Shown piece by piece: positions 10,961 to 23,329 of a DNA stretch of 64,000 nt. A model generated the notes under the pieces. The model made no database searches and was not told the origin of the DNA. It was given only the letters and a program-made list of their open reading frames with translations. Source of the DNA: Hyaloperonospora brassicae. Lineage: Eukaryota > Oomycota > Peronosporomycetes > Peronosporales > Peronosporaceae. Location of the stretch: the NCBI GenBank assembly GCA_947650285.1, contig CANTFL010000610.1, positions 62,001 through 126,000 on the forward strand, in the 5' to 3' direction. How positions within the stretch are numbered: the stretch's first letter is position 1; every line of letters begins with the position of its first letter. A program made the translations under genes and the position numbers.

Positions 10961-12870
10961 AATCTATATACTTTCCGGCTTTGTCTCTTTCAGATCACCC
11001 CTAGCTCCCGCTCACTTGCGATCAAAATTCCACGGACCCGATCATTAATTACCAAAATATCTTTCGCCTTTGCTCTACGCGATCGGGTTTTAAAAATCTT
11101 CGGTCGCCATACTCACAATATATAAAGCCTTTCCACATGCTTACACAGCCTGCTTGTATGTGATCTGTCTACCCTCCAATGCAAAATTTATGCGATTCAC
11201 CTCAAAATCATAAGCCGACCATCACTCATCCGCATTTCTCCCTTCTTACGAATGCATTACATCAAGCCGATTCTTCTGCACACGATCACGGTCCCATCCT
11301 TGTCTCAACGCTCCACAGTTTAAGTCGGCTTCGTCACCCACGACGGATCACCATATCCTATCCAATAGTCCTTAAACTGTGTATGCACCCTGCCATTACT
11401 TGTCCGTCGCCCTGATCGCACGTTCGTTATTTTCACCACTTCGAACTCGTTTTCTGCTAAATCGCCCACCCAACTGTCCTCTGGTATAGCGCTTCGTCAA
11501 AATCAACTCGATCTGCTTCGTTTACTCTCTGGCGTTCCATCGGTTGATCAGAAACACTCGGACCAGCTTCGACTTCGACACATCCACCACTGGAAATACT
11601 TCATTATGTGTACCTGCTTATTCCAACCTCACAGCGTGACCATCGCATTTGTCAGTCACTACAAACAGTCCGTGCCACATATGCGCCAATTTGCGAGCGT
11701 ACCCCCATCTTCACACGATCTATAAATAGCCAAGATTGCGATGCGCCACATATGTACATCAGATCGCGATCCTAATTATGCTTATCGGCGAGATTTGAAA
11801 TTGCTTCCTATAGTCGACGGTTGACCACCGCTCTCTTCCGTTAATATTGGCGTTGTATGCCATACCGCGATCGTCGTGGATCTCGGTCTCGCGATCGGTA
11901 CTCCTTATAGGTCGCGTGGCTTCCAATGTTGATCGGGGGTCCCAACTGTGGATCAGATAAAACGGGTGTTTCCGCGAACCCGATCGTGTGCGGTGTTGAT
12001 CGCGTATATTAATTGTTCTGCATATTCAGCTAAATCTATAAGATTCTCGTCCGACACATACATTTTAATCTCTTTAATCGACGTCTGTAACATACTTATC
12101 GCTGTGCCGTTTGCCTGTGGTCGATAAGTTATACTAGCTCGTTAATTTTGGCCCATGATCCGATATAACGCACGATAGAAATAAAGCATGAATTCTGGCT
12201 CTCCATCCTGACAAAATGCTTCACTGGCGCCAAACCTTTTGAATACAAATTAATTCGTAATCTCTCGCGATCGTTTTCGTGGCCCGAGACGCACTCATCT
12301 TCGCAACCACATATCCAGACAACAGGTCAAATTAGATCCACAGATCCGCGTTCCGTTTGAACGATCGCGGCATAGAAGGAATATGATCCATCGCTAGAAT
12401 CTGAGAAGGGTACGTCGCTTATATATTGCCCGGAAAGCGTTTTCGATCGCAAAGGCTTCCTTCTCCGAAGTTACAATCTAAACCCTCTCCCACATACCGT
12501 GGCACACTTTGATGCAGACCTCTCCAGTGAAACTTAGCTCCGATCCGCTGATAAGTTCGACCTATACCCTGGTGGCCGCCCTCCAAGATAGTATGATAGA
12601 CATGTAAAAAAATTCATGCAGCAATAACTTCGCTATCATTGATTGAACTAGCTCTGCTCAATCTTTGACTTTGTGGCTGATCTGAGCCAAAAAAGGAACA
12701 ACCCGTCCTGATCTACCTAAGATTCCGGCGCGATAAAGGCATAGGATTTTGCATCCGCTGATATAATGGTTGATACGTCTCTCGTCACATATATGTTTCA
12801 ATAATATATTTAACTCACTTCATCTTGCGCTTATTTTATCCGCTCGATTCGTTTTTCTTGTACAATCTAT
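10961..12870 (-). pseudogene. Integrase relic of element 1
   Basis: Reading the minus strand from about 12450 downward gives pieces such as DHIPSMP near 12390 (first Asp of the core; element 2 has DHIPSLPQS at 42484) and then core fragments separated by stops. The region from 11800 to 10961 is poorly conserved and should hold the C-terminal module and chromodomain; I cannot read either. Several forward-strand open frames here (10731-10952, 10880-11125, 11179-11415) look like chance frames in decayed sequence. Confidence 0.45.
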
Positions 12871-13480
12871 TCGTAGATAATTTGTAGCGAATGGCGTCGT
12901 CGTGCGGAAGCTCGGTAATTGCAGCTACACACACCCTCTGATTCGTTTTGCGGGTTATAAGCAACTCTTCCAGCCGATTCAGGGTCACTAGGTCTTAATG
13001 ATCTTGGTCATCTATTACTATCAAACATTTATCTTTTTCGAGAGATTCACCCGTTAATCTGTCGGCGCTCGTGTTCCAACCGCGTTATACATGTAGAAAA
13101 TTATTCTTGGAGCAGGATAGGAATATCTCCATGGCTTTATATCTTAGCCATTGTAGACCTGGCGCCTTGCAATCGATCTCTCCAGGCGTTTGTCTGATTA
13201 CTAAATTCGTATATGTGCATTAGATAACCCGTCCCCTGATCTGATAAGTAAAGGATCAAAGCATAAAAGCAGTCCTCTATACTCTGCCTTGTTGACAGTT
13301 GGACCAGGATAAAACTCAGACGTGGTAACCCCACTACCTTACAGCCTGTCAAATCCATACGATCGCGCTGTATGCTCCGCATTCCCTTTTTACTTAAGCA
13401 GATCCATCAAAACTGTCCACTTAGAGATTTTCCCTCTCCTCGACCGTAGGTGGATCATACTGATCATTTTGTCGTGATTG
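12871..13480 (-). pseudogene. Second RNase H relic of element 1
   Basis: The minus strand at 13382-13137 reads FSNQTNAWRDRLQGA, which aligns in order with GNSNLVIRQMRGEIDCKAPG of the second RNase H of element 2 (about 41655-41715). It sits between the first RNase H and integrase, as in element 2. The frame is broken and catalytic residues cannot be confirmed. Confidence 0.45.
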
Positions 13481-14250
13481 GTACTTCGGCGCGATAGCGA
13501 TCAACATCTTATCTACTTCTTGACAAGGGGTTATACTCGCCGCCAGAGTACCAAGCATATCATTTTCACCCTTATCACATCTACGGATCTCCAGTGTGTA
13601 ATTTGATAAAAATTTAGCCCGTCTGCCTAATGTCTCGTTGAGACCGCCACATTGAAGTAACCAGGCTAAGGATGATTAACGCATCAGCACGGTGATCTCT
13701 CGAGAAACCAGAATGGAATAGCATATAACAGGACCCTGATCAATGCTAGAACTTCCTTCTCCACGATTTTATAGTAAACTTTGTTGGGCTTCAGCTTACG
13801 GTTTGAAAACGATAACGGCCAATATTCCTCTACATGTTTCTGTAGGAATGCATCCGACATGTCCCACTTGCTAGCATACACCACAATCACTGGAGGTCGA
13901 TCCCGATGATACTATTTTAGAATAGGAGTAGTCGCTATCTTCTGATTCAGAAAAAGTTAATGCAATCGTCGCTTTCTCTTAGCGACTCCTGCCTTCCGGA
14001 CCATGACAGCCCCCGTAAAGTAGGTACTGATTGTGATCGCATTCATAAATTGAGTGCAATTACTGCTCGCTACCAGCAAATGGGTGCAATTCTTGATCGC
14101 CCCCATAAATTAGGCACCGATCGCGATCGAATTTATAGGCAATGTGGCAACTATTGTTTCGCGTAGCAACCTCCGCTGTACTCGGGTCGTTAAACGTTCG
14201 TCGCGTTTCATGAAAATCGGCTTCTCGTTATTCGTACAGTATTGAAGCTG
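13481..14250 (-). pseudogene. RNase H relic of element 1
   Basis: The minus frame 13890-13684 reads IVVYASKWDMSDAFLQ, then FSNRKLKPNKVYYKIVEKEVLALIRVL. This is the usual gypsy RNase H opening and the ExELLAL-type helix, and it aligns with element 2 at 40985-41160 (IVVYARKWAVSAALI; FKPKEINYGTVEKEVLASLRVL). The remaining interval holds the RT-RNase H connection with many stops. Confidence 0.65.
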
Positions 14251-15120
14251 ACACTGAAACGTCTTCAATGAATTGGCTGTGATAGTTGAGGCTCCCCAGA
14301 AACGATTGCATTTAAAGTACCAAACGAGGGAATGATATATTCAATAATGATCCTAGATTATTTGGTTTCGCTTCCAATCCATCCAGAGACACTTAAAGAC
14401 CCAGGTAGTCTACCTTGCGTCGTCCCCAAAAACGTTTATCGATAGATTCCACCGATTACATACGTTCAGCATTCGATCGCTTCACGGTAGAGATATTCCC
14501 ATGACTTGGAGGGTGTTAGGATATTGTCAATATATGACCTTCGACCAAAAACCGACGCTTTCATGTCAGCATCTGTTTTACCGTCGGTTAACACATCGAA
14601 TGGTTCTAATGATCCCGAGGAGATTGTAATTCGGCGTGTACCGATCTTCAACTACACATGTCAAGCATTGTCGATCAGTCGTTGATGTTTTGGAGGCGCA
14701 GTTTTCAATCCGAACGGCACGCTAAGCCATTCAAACAGGCGCGATGGTGCAATAAACGCCGAAATTTCTATGGCTCGCTCCGTCATCTCCATCACTCACA
14801 ATTCCACTACCATGTCCAGTGATCAAATATAAAAGGCATTATCCATACCCTGCAGCAAGTCGATGACCAAAGGTGTGGGATAAACCATCCGTATTGTCAA
14901 CTGATTTACTCGCCCATAGTCGATACAGAATTGAACGTCTTCTCCCTTCCTCTTTATGACAACCACGATTGGTAATTCCCACGGAAAAGTGGACGGGCGA
15001 ATTGTCTACGCCGTCAATTGATTAAAATCAGCCAGCTTTTTGCAAAACTTGGGTGCTACCGGTCGTACCCTTAGTGCGATCGGAATCGCATCCCCGAAAT
15101 CCTTATCACAGACTTCTCCA
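14251..15120 (-). pseudogene. Reverse transcriptase relic of element 1
   Basis: On the minus strand, 14990-14850 gives IVVVIKRKGEDVQFCIDYGRVNQLT (RT fingers), 14760-14700 gives APSRLFEWLSVPFGL (motif B region), and the frame 14651-14466 contains FGRRSYIDNILTPS, where YIDN replaces the catalytic Y-x-D-D box. Loss of the second Asp plus several stops make the enzyme inactive. Order and spacing match element 2. Confidence 0.65.
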
Positions 15121-17199
15121 CGAGCCGCAAGAGATAGGGCGTTCCCTTTGCTAATTAGTAGATGACAATGTGCCCATAAAAACTGCCGATAATTTTCTTA
15201 ATCACTCGACAGTGAATCCTTTGGGTTACCCGCTTGAATATCTTATGATATATCTCGGCCGCAGGTGCAACCACTTCCGGTAGGATCGCCATGTGCTGTT
15301 CAACATCTTCGGCGTGCAACCCTCTACTTTCAGCACGATACTTCGACAAGGTAGGCGGTTCTGCATCCATCCTTTCTTACCTGATCGCCACGACGTCTTT
15401 GCGTTTCACTAGTGGATTAAATTTCTCTCGTAACCCACAATCACTGATTGCACTCCCGTCTGTCTGAAATCTCGACTTTTCTTCAAGGCAAATTGTTGAC
15501 ACATCGCTCAATGTCTTAACCGTCGACCATCTTCACTTCTGCTTAGATCCTTATGCCAATCTCGCGACTAATTACCCTCGAAACACCCTTGGGTAGTAGA
15601 TCTCATCGAAGAGTCTTTCGTTGGTAGATATGCATATTCCTCGTGCAGCACACACCGCTTCTCTCTGTCCCTCGCGATCTTGTGCGACTGATTTCTGAAC
15701 TTATTTGTCCTTCACCATCCACGGTCATGATTGCGTCTGGTTGATGAATGGATCGTCTTTTACCCGATCAGATTCCTTGCAGTTGGTCTTCCCTATCACG
15801 TTCGGCGTCACATATCTGCTAGATTTCTTTGACCTGGTTTACATACGCTCATCTTCTAACGTCTTGGCATTTGTATGATTTGTATCAAGTAATTTAACCG
15901 ACATCGGGTCGTTTTATGTGGCGCGATCATAGCCTTCGTTCATGTCCTTATCCTGCACCAAATCTTCTTCGATCGCGTTTCATTCAGGTTGAAACTCGTG
16001 AGCACTGCGATTCTACGCCTTTTCTTCTATCTTTTCCTTTGAGGATTTTAAAATCTTGCTCGGCGTGGGGTTTAATCGCTGTTGGACTAATGGTCCTTCA
16101 TACGCTTCTGGCTAAACTACTTTTGATTGGTTGTAGCTTCGAACGCTAGCTTCTGCCATTCGTTATAACGTCGCGACCCAAAAGACACGCATCCTTGAGA
16201 TCGTGGTATCATGTCCCTCACCATCCACAATCCTAGCGGAATCCCCAGCACAAAATCACCTCGCGATCACCTAAGTTAGTGAGATGTAGGTGATAGATCC
16301 TTCCTGGTCCGGTAGTAGGAGTTGGGACCGCCTACACGTCTCTTCTTTGCCAAAGTTTAGATCTTTGTAGTGCGACACCTATCCTCATTTCTGTCGGTTT
16401 GTCGACGGAGATAATTACATGCTGATCATTTAAAGTATTCGCTCAAATGGTCGATTTATACATTGGCTTACGCCCCGCTAATCCGATCCGCAATTCTTTG
16501 GGTAGACATAGGGTTGTCGTCCGCTAGATCCAAGCAAAACTTGGCTGTACCACGAATTCCATGCCTAGTCTAGCCTCTTGGCCTACTTAATCACCGACTC
16601 ATAGGTTCAGATAAAATACCAGTGAACCGTCCAATGTGATCTTTATCTTCGTGCGCTTAACTATAAGGTATGCGTTTTCGCCTATACCAACACATTATTG
16701 AGTTCGTCTTACGTCGATCATGCACCCTGTCTTGCGAGAACATGTGGTGTCGATGATTGGCAATTCAGCACCAGAATCGAACAGCATAGTGCCTTCTCGT
16801 TATTAATCTTACCTATTGCTGTCGCCCACTTAGACCTATTTACAGGGGTATGATGTTTCCTAAAGCCACGTGATTCCCCTGGAAGTGATCAAGCTCAATC
16901 TTCACAGTTGATCGGTTGTATTCATCAATTTGTTTCACTCTTGGAATTGCGGGGACAAAAGTTGAAAAATTACGTATATTGACGATCGACACGGCCTGAT
17001 CGTTAACCTCTTGATCCTTCGCGTGTCTCTCGACAAGAGCATATATGCAGAGTCTAGAACGCTCGGCTCGTACCTGATTCCAACCTGGCGAGCGTCGTAG
17101 TTGATCATTTCCTCCGCCTAGGACGGAAATATTCCTGCGTGTTTCTATTGCATATACCACTTGCGCATCAAATTGTAGAACTTTCCCATAAGGCACTTG
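15121..17199 (-). pseudogene. Protease and pre-RT linker relic of element 1
   Basis: At 16925-16850 the minus strand reads VKQIDEYNRSTVKIELD, matching the start of the protease module of element 2 (FDEYSRSTPTIEIEL). Beyond this, 16840-16650 can be read in shifted frames as a GKINN...DSGAE-like active-site region. The frame 15370-15155 contains LHAEDVEQHMAILPEV, equal in position to FAEDIEQHMEVLPEM of element 2 just before RT. Stops occur throughout. Confidence 0.5.
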
Positions 17200-18740
17200 C
17201 CACTTTCATGCACTCTTTCACAAGCCGCACGCGCGTAATAACCCATGTCCGATGGATTCTCTTCACGGTCGCACTTCTGTCAAGTCAATATCTATCAGCA
17301 GCCAGGGTCAATATATTTGATCGATCCACAGTGATTGCACGCTTGTGATCGTTCTCCGTGATCGCGAGACTACTCATTATCAGCTTCTTCATGCGGCATA
17401 AGATGATCTTGGTTTCATTGCACCCTAAGTGAAGACGGTAGTTGCACAAACTCTGCGCCGGTCCACTTCCTCTTCCAATTTGCTTGGATACGACTCCGAT
17501 CTGCTGCTCTCGCTTTCAACCCTGATCACTCGTACGGCTCGGGTTGATTTTGACGGCACCTGATAAGCCTAAACTTTTGATCGCTGATAAAATTTGCCCA
17601 GTTCCATCGACTCCTTCGTGTACCGGTTTCCATCCGCTCATATGCACGCATCGTTTCTTTCATGTCTTCGTCATCCGACAATCGCAGTAGAGGCAACATG
17701 TTTGCCAAATTACGATCTTCCAGCGTTAAAATAAAGTATTCCACATGCTCACGCCGCTTGCGTGTCTTCCTTCTCGAATTATTACCTTCGCTCGGATCGC
17801 TGCCTCATTTAATCGGTGCAAGTACTCCAGCGGAGTTTTGTCCAGTCGTTTGCGTGCATGATAATACTGTCTGGCCTTCGACATACCATATGGTTCATAT
17901 TGTACCATGACACCTTCCAGCTTAATATTCCACGTGATACGAGTAGCACGAACCAATTGGCGGTGCCAATTTACCTCTGGTACTGTCAGTAGATCACCAA
18001 ATGCCAGGCATTTTCTTCATTCGGTATTTGGTCCTTAAGTAACGCTGACATGACCTTGCTGATATAGCTCGCGCGACTCTCGTCTCAATCTCTAATATTG
18101 CAATCCTTCAGTTCACCGATTACATAAAAAAGAATACTTTCAGGAGACGGTCCTGGTTTCATCTAAATTCCGCAGGAGTCATTAATGGACGCCTCAAATC
18201 CTCCTGCTCCGATTCGTAAAAGGCATGTCCTCCGAAGTCACTAAAATCTGATCGACCTTGACGCGATCCTACAGATTCCGTCTCGCCATCGGATGTAGGT
18301 GTCTCTAGCTCTTAGTATCTTGATTGCTCGACTTGGATAGATAGCTTAAAAAGAATTGACTCCGTTGTCTTTGTTCGAATGTCGTTGTAGCGTTATCGAT
18401 AGAAGATACCACGTGTCCTTGAATTGACGATGTGTTATCTCTGGTGGCGTGCTTTGCAGCCGATCGCGACTCGGTCTGAATTCCTTTTGCGCGATTAAGC
18501 AGATGAGATGATCGACTGGGCCCATAGCCATTCGCTAAATGAAGATTGAGGCGTCTGACTCGATCTCGGATTACGCTGAAAAATGATTCGATGATTCGGT
18601 GTGGTATTCGCTCGGCATGTCCGATCGCGGTAATCGCTTGATTTTCTATTTTAGCTTTGCTTGTGAGAGTGATCAGCTTCTCGTATAGCGATCGGCATGC
18701 GTTGGTGACCTGGTCTTGATCGCGCTCCAAATTTTCTCAC
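17200..18740 (-). pseudogene. Gag relic of element 1
   Basis: The minus frame 17956-17726 has ARQYYHARKRLDKTPLEYLHRLN, aligning with GRKYYHAKKRSKVKTLQYLHQLN of element 2 gag. The frame 17744-17526 continues the capsid-like region (DRNLANMLPLLRLSDDEDM). The 141-codon frame 18730-18305 is probably the upstream gag part but has no recognisable motif. No intact zinc knuckle remains. Confidence 0.6.
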
Positions 18741-19398
18741 ATCAAACATCTCCGCTGCGAATCCAGCTTTATTCAACAATTGCATGATCCCGTATCTTCC
18801 CTCCAGCATGTTAGATGCACTTGCAGGGGTAGATACTGGACCTTAAATCACTTTGATCAGCAATGTCTTCAGCACTTGGAGTGTTGGGTCACTTGATAAA
18901 AGATTTTCCAGCATATATCGCTCGTACGCCTTAGCCAACTCTTTAAGTTACCATCCTTCCTTCTTTAATACGTCCTCAACGAACTTGAACGGCTTCGATA
19001 TCTTGTTCTCATGTGATATCGTTGGTCGAGTTCAATCGTTGTCTTCTTCACCCTCGCCGTCATCGATTTATCTATATTCGAGAATGCGCGTGTGACCTTG
19101 AAAAACTATTGGTCGGTTGTAATCGATGGGTTTTTCTCCCTGCTAATGATGCTTCATAGCACGATCTGCGGTGGTCACTGAATGGGATCTAAGATGTGGG
19201 TCGAAATTTCTATCAAATCGAGCGATTTATTTTCCTCCTACATTTTCATGTCACCAGAGCCCCTCCCAAACTCTGATGAACAAGAATATATAAAGACTCA
19301 CGCGTCTGTGGCATTTCCTTGGCCTTCGACGATCCCATTACAGGTTCAGTGTTATCCTCACATCTTCACTCAGGGGCTTACGATAAAATTTCGAGACA
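18741..19398 (-). other. Leader of element 1
   Basis: This lies between the primer-binding site and the gag relic of element 1. I see no conserved frame or structure; the small open frames at 18853-19095 and 19182-19496 look like chance. Confidence 0.35.
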
Positions 19399-19423
19399 CC
19401 AGAAGATCCGGGCACTCGCACCA
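19399..19423 (-). other. Primer-binding site of element 1
   Basis: One base inside the right LTR the minus strand reads TGGTGCGAGTGCCCGGATC. It begins with TGG as expected for pairing to a tRNA 3' CCA, and its complement has the form of a tRNA 3' end (GGGCACTCGCACCA). Element 2 has a degenerate version at 35802-35826, sharing GGATCTTCTG. Confidence 0.65.
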
Positions 19424-19424
19424 C

Positions 19425-20775
19425 TGTGATGGAGTTTTGATTGCTATTTTGAGGAGTCGATCCCAACTCTCCAGTGGGGCCCGGATTACCGACTAACGGA
19501 GGGGGTACTCCGATTCCGTGTTCTTGATAGCCTTCCTCACCTTGTCGACCCGTCAGTGGGGCGGGTTGCACTCTTCCAGGTGGACTCGTGCCAATGGATA
19601 ACTTGACAGTGGTTGCGATGGGGTCGAGGTTCGATCTCGGTGTGGAAGTATTCACACCACGATCGGGGTTGACGTGATCTCGTGGAATTCTTCACGGGAT
19701 CACTTGTATGCTTGTAAGGTGCTCGATATGAGTCACCCTGATCTGTAACATATTGTCTTGTCCAAATGTAGACCTTGATTCGCGAGCCTTCTGACCACTT
19801 GAGACGTTTCGCGATCTTGAGTCATCAACCACAAAGAATTTTTTTGCGTCCAGTCGCAGTTAGGTTGCTGTTTGAGAGATCTTGATCCCTGGAAAAACAA
19901 TCCAGGAATATCACTTGATTAAAGTATGTAACTTTTCTTTGACGTCGGGTGGCCAATGATCCACCGGAAGGAAAAGTCGGCACGTGTACTTAGAAGCAAA
20001 TTGAACCCTGTTTAATGTTAACCGATCAAACCCAACAACCCTATCCCTATTCCCATGTCTTGGGCATCTCATGCCACGTGTCGCTCTCTATAGACGGTAG
20101 CAACCTTGTACTTGCGTGGCACACACCTGATATACTTATCCGATCGCAGTCGCCTTTCTGGTCACCGATCGTGTGATGCAACCCACATCAGCTTGATCGC
20201 GATCATATACCTGATCACCGATCACGATCTCTATCGCCTCCGGATCACGATCGCCTTGCTGATCGCGGGTTACATGGTGTGGTACACACTCTCCTGATCG
20301 CAATCGCCTTGCTGATCGCGAGTCACATGGTCTTAAACACACTCTCCTGATCGCGATCGCTTGTCATGGTCCACGCCAACACATGGTATGGCACACCCTT
20401 CCGGTCGTGATAGCTCATTGTGGCCCGCACCAACCTGATCGCGATTACATGTCTGATCGCCGATCACGATAACGATTGCATACTTGATCGCGATCTCCTG
20501 GATGATCGCGGTTTCATTCTTGATCGACTGATCGCCAGCGTAATCGTTCCCATGACAATAAACCCATCTCCATACCTCGTACATTTTGCCCGTCATACTT
20601 ACACCCGATATCGCAGGTCCCATCCTGTCTGATCTGATATCATCTTCTGTCTAGCTGTCCAGTGGACGTCATCCGACCCTTTATGGGACCGGCGTTGCAC
20701 ACCGTCTGTCAACTCAGATGTAACTGAATCGCGTTCCCTTCTCGTATCGCAAATTTCACTTGTCATGTCACCACA
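19425..20775 (-). repeat. Element 1 5' LTR
   Basis: This is the direct-repeat partner of 5713-7062. On the minus strand it runs from TGTGGTGAC-type start (20775) to ..CATCACA (19425) beside the primer-binding site. As the 5' LTR it should hold the promoter of the element. The block 20110-20530 repeats GATCGC-type words many times, as in the partner. Confidence 0.85.
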
Positions 20776-21185
20776 ATACCGTAGGGCTAAATTCTTATAA
20801 GCGCTATGTAGAAGGCTCTTGACAAAGGCCAAGAACATGCCGCAATAGCCAGTTCATTAAAAATTAACTTGTCGCCGGAAGATAGAAAGTACCCTTGCTA
20901 CACTATAAAGATTCTTCTAAAGGCCGCGCAGTTGAGAGAGCACGTTGGTCAATAGCCAGAGCAGTTGAGGCATCAGCAATTTAATGATGCTGTGGACAGG
21001 ACGACCCAGACGCGTGGTTCCAAAATGTTTAAGGATGATATTTTCAAGCTGAGAAGATTTGAGGAAGACTCCCTGTTGTTATGGATTGTCGAGCTCGACA
21101 GAGCCATACAGGCACGAAGTATCGACGATAAGCAAATAGAGTTTACATTTGCTCACAACCACTTGGAAGGACGTGCCAAGACTTG
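20776..21185 (+). pseudogene. Gag relic of old family Y element
   Basis: 20965-21186 reads DDIFKLRRFEEDSLLLWIVELDRAIQARSIDDKQIEFTFAHNHLEGRAKT, the counterpart of the capsid segment of the Y gag near 53620-53765 (EDSLLLWFVELDRALRARRVEDEQ). Upstream pieces match 53367-53600 at the nucleotide level. The start, the C-terminal half and the zinc knuckle are gone; sequence after 21185 corresponds to a point about 1 kb further along in the newer copy. Confidence 0.75.
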
Positions 21186-21867
21186 AGATAGCTTGGCTCA
21201 GAAGGTACGAGCCAAGCGTGAGCTGGCAGCATCGATCCATTAAGATGCCTGCCGCTTGTTCATCAGATGGCCATCTGATGAACGTTATGGAGCGTCCACA
21301 AGCGTGTGGGTGTACTGTAAGTGAAGGCGATAACCTCACTTGCAATACGACCGTTAGCACGACTGCATAAGACCGTAGTGTAGATGATAACTTCACTGTA
21401 AAGGAAGCTCTCCAGCATCCTGTGGACGTGACTTCCCAGGAAGTAATCATGACATTGAACGTCTTGGTTAATGACGGATCAAGCGTAGGCGCTTACACTC
21501 TTGATCTGATTTTGTCTCTGAAGTCGACTTCGGAGATATTACAATTGCCAAAGTTAAAAGTAAGCAATTCCTTACGTGATCTACGTATAGGCAAAGTCAA
21601 GCAGATATGTGTACTCGTCGCGGAGGACAAGTACGTTACCGATATTCGATCGGCAAAGTGTTTTCTGAGAACGAACGGTTTCTCAGCAGCTCATCTATAG
21701 ACGTAAGCGTCATCGATAAGAAGACTCGGAATGAGAGATATACGTCTCAATCCTGGAAGTCGCTTCGGGCAAATTCTTTGTACAGGGATTTGATCGGATT
21801 AAGGATGTGTTCCCTGAATTCGTGCCTTGCGAGTAGCCTATAGATAAAAGCCCCTCGGCACGAGATC
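21186..21867 (+). pseudogene. Pol N-terminal linker relic (old family Y)
   Basis: This begins at the LAWLRRYEPSVSW segment that follows the protease in family Y and runs through the linker before RT (LNVLVNDGSSVGAYTLDLI; KVKQICVLVAEDKYVTDIRSA; ERYTSQSWKSL). It contains the perfect 26-nt palindrome at 21258-21283, also present at 54888-54913. The protease active site itself lies in the deleted part. Confidence 0.75.
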
Positions 21868-23160
21868 GATCTCAAACCGGTCTGAAGAACGACGTCATGA
21901 AGCAGTGGCCACTGCCTCGTAAACAAGTACTAGCGATCGACAAGTACTTTGCCGATCGCTTCGCAGCGAGACAAATGAGATAATCGACTTGCTCTCACAG
22001 CTCTCCGACCTTCTGTGTGCGAAAAACCACATGAGGATAGCAGATAGTGCACGCCTTTAACAAGTTGAATGCTACAACGGTACTGAATCAGGCGTCGACA
22101 TTGAGGAAGGACATTATCATAGATGTTATGTCAAAGAGTACTATCTTTTCATCCATGGATCTGATGGATGGGTTCTATCAGATCTTCATTGAGGAAACTG
22201 GACATTCAGTACACAGCAGTAAGCACATTCAGCAGTATGCTGTGGGAGTGGCTAGTGATGCCACAGGGGATGAGTAACGCCCCTGAAAAATTCAACAGAT
22301 GTGTCACAAATCTGTTGACACCAGTGCGAGACTTCGCACCGAGTTACTTCGACGATGTGTTCGTTCATAGCCGGGCTATGGACGGAAAGACGGACGTAGA
22401 GGGTCACAGAACTTACGTTCGTCAGGTTATTCAACTTATGCGCAAGCAGAAGTTGTATGTTAGCCTGAAGAAATGTGTATTTGCGGCTGGCGAAATACCA
22501 CTTCTTGGGTGTATGTTTGGGCAAGCACGGCGTAAGCTCTGATCCCGGAAAGACTATAGAGATCACCGACTCTCCCGTGTCAATCGATGGCAAGAGACTT
22601 CGTAAGTTAATCGTACTTGAGGCGTAGTTGCAACATAACTCGCTCAACTACGACGAGTGACCGTGCATATTTCTTGTTTGCTAAAGAAAATATGATGTGG
22701 TCATGGAACGCTGACTGTCAGCGTTCCTGACAGGTATCAAGCAGATCTTGATACAATTGACCATACTGGCGATTGCAAATCAGGACAGACCATTTCAGTG
22801 GTCTGCGACGCCAGCGATTACGCAATCGGATATGCGTTGATGAAGTACGAAACAGACGGCGCGGAGCGCGTCCTCTTCTACAATCGCGTCAGCTAAAACC
22901 AGTTGAGCGTAAAAACTCAGTGTATGACACGGAACGCCTTGCTGTAAAATATATGCACTGGCTAAGTTTCGCGTTTATCTCATAGAAGATAGACCGTTCA
23001 TAGTCTACATGGACCATGCGTCATTACGCACGGCCGTATACAGTCCACATCTCTCGCAAATAATAGCGAGGTGGATGTCTTTATCGTCGGAATACCACCT
23101 CTGTGTCGTGTATAAACCAGGACGATTGAACTTCGTCGCTGATGCGCTTTCGTGACGGCC
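21868..23160 (+). pseudogene. RT and RNase H relic (old family Y)
   Basis: RT motifs are present in broken frames: KQWPLPRKQVLAIDKYFADR, STIFSSMDLMDGFYQIFIEE, SSMLWEWLVMPQGMSNAP, and the catalytic SYFDDVFVHSRAMD at about 22340-22380. RNase H follows from 22790 (VCDASDYAIGYALM) to the RPDFEPG end near 23170. Stops at the RNase H entry and frameshifts near 22540 and 22880 disable it. Confidence 0.8.
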
Positions 23161-23329
23161 TGATTTCGAGCCAGGCGCTCAATTCAACAGTGAGAATAAG
23201 TCCACTGTTGCGACACTTACAGTCAGTGTCCCGTCGTTAACGTTACTTGATGACGTAAGAAAGGCCTCCGCGTAAGATAAGGACGGATTATTTAGTGAGT
23301 TTAACTCGTAAATCGTTTAATAATAACGG

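Larger units (their letters stand above)
5713..20775 (-). mobile_element. Element 1: 15-kb Ty3/gypsy, GATC-rich family
   Basis: Two direct repeats of about 1.35 kb bound a roughly 12.3-kb interior. The polyprotein relics run on the minus strand in the order gag, protease, RT, RNase H, second RNase H, integrase from 18740 down to about 11000. Between integrase and the left LTR lie relics of two reading frames on the opposite strand (7107-8620 and 9705-10960). A primer-binding site next to the right LTR and a short purine tract next to the left LTR confirm the minus orientation. The interior is full of stops, while the LTRs are almost identical. Left flank is family X chromodomain, right flank is family Y gag. 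Confidence 0.8.

Noticed and set aside
10731..11415. Three + strand frames in the element 1 integrase interval
   Set aside because: Short, overlapping, compositionally like decayed AT-richer DNA, with no motif.
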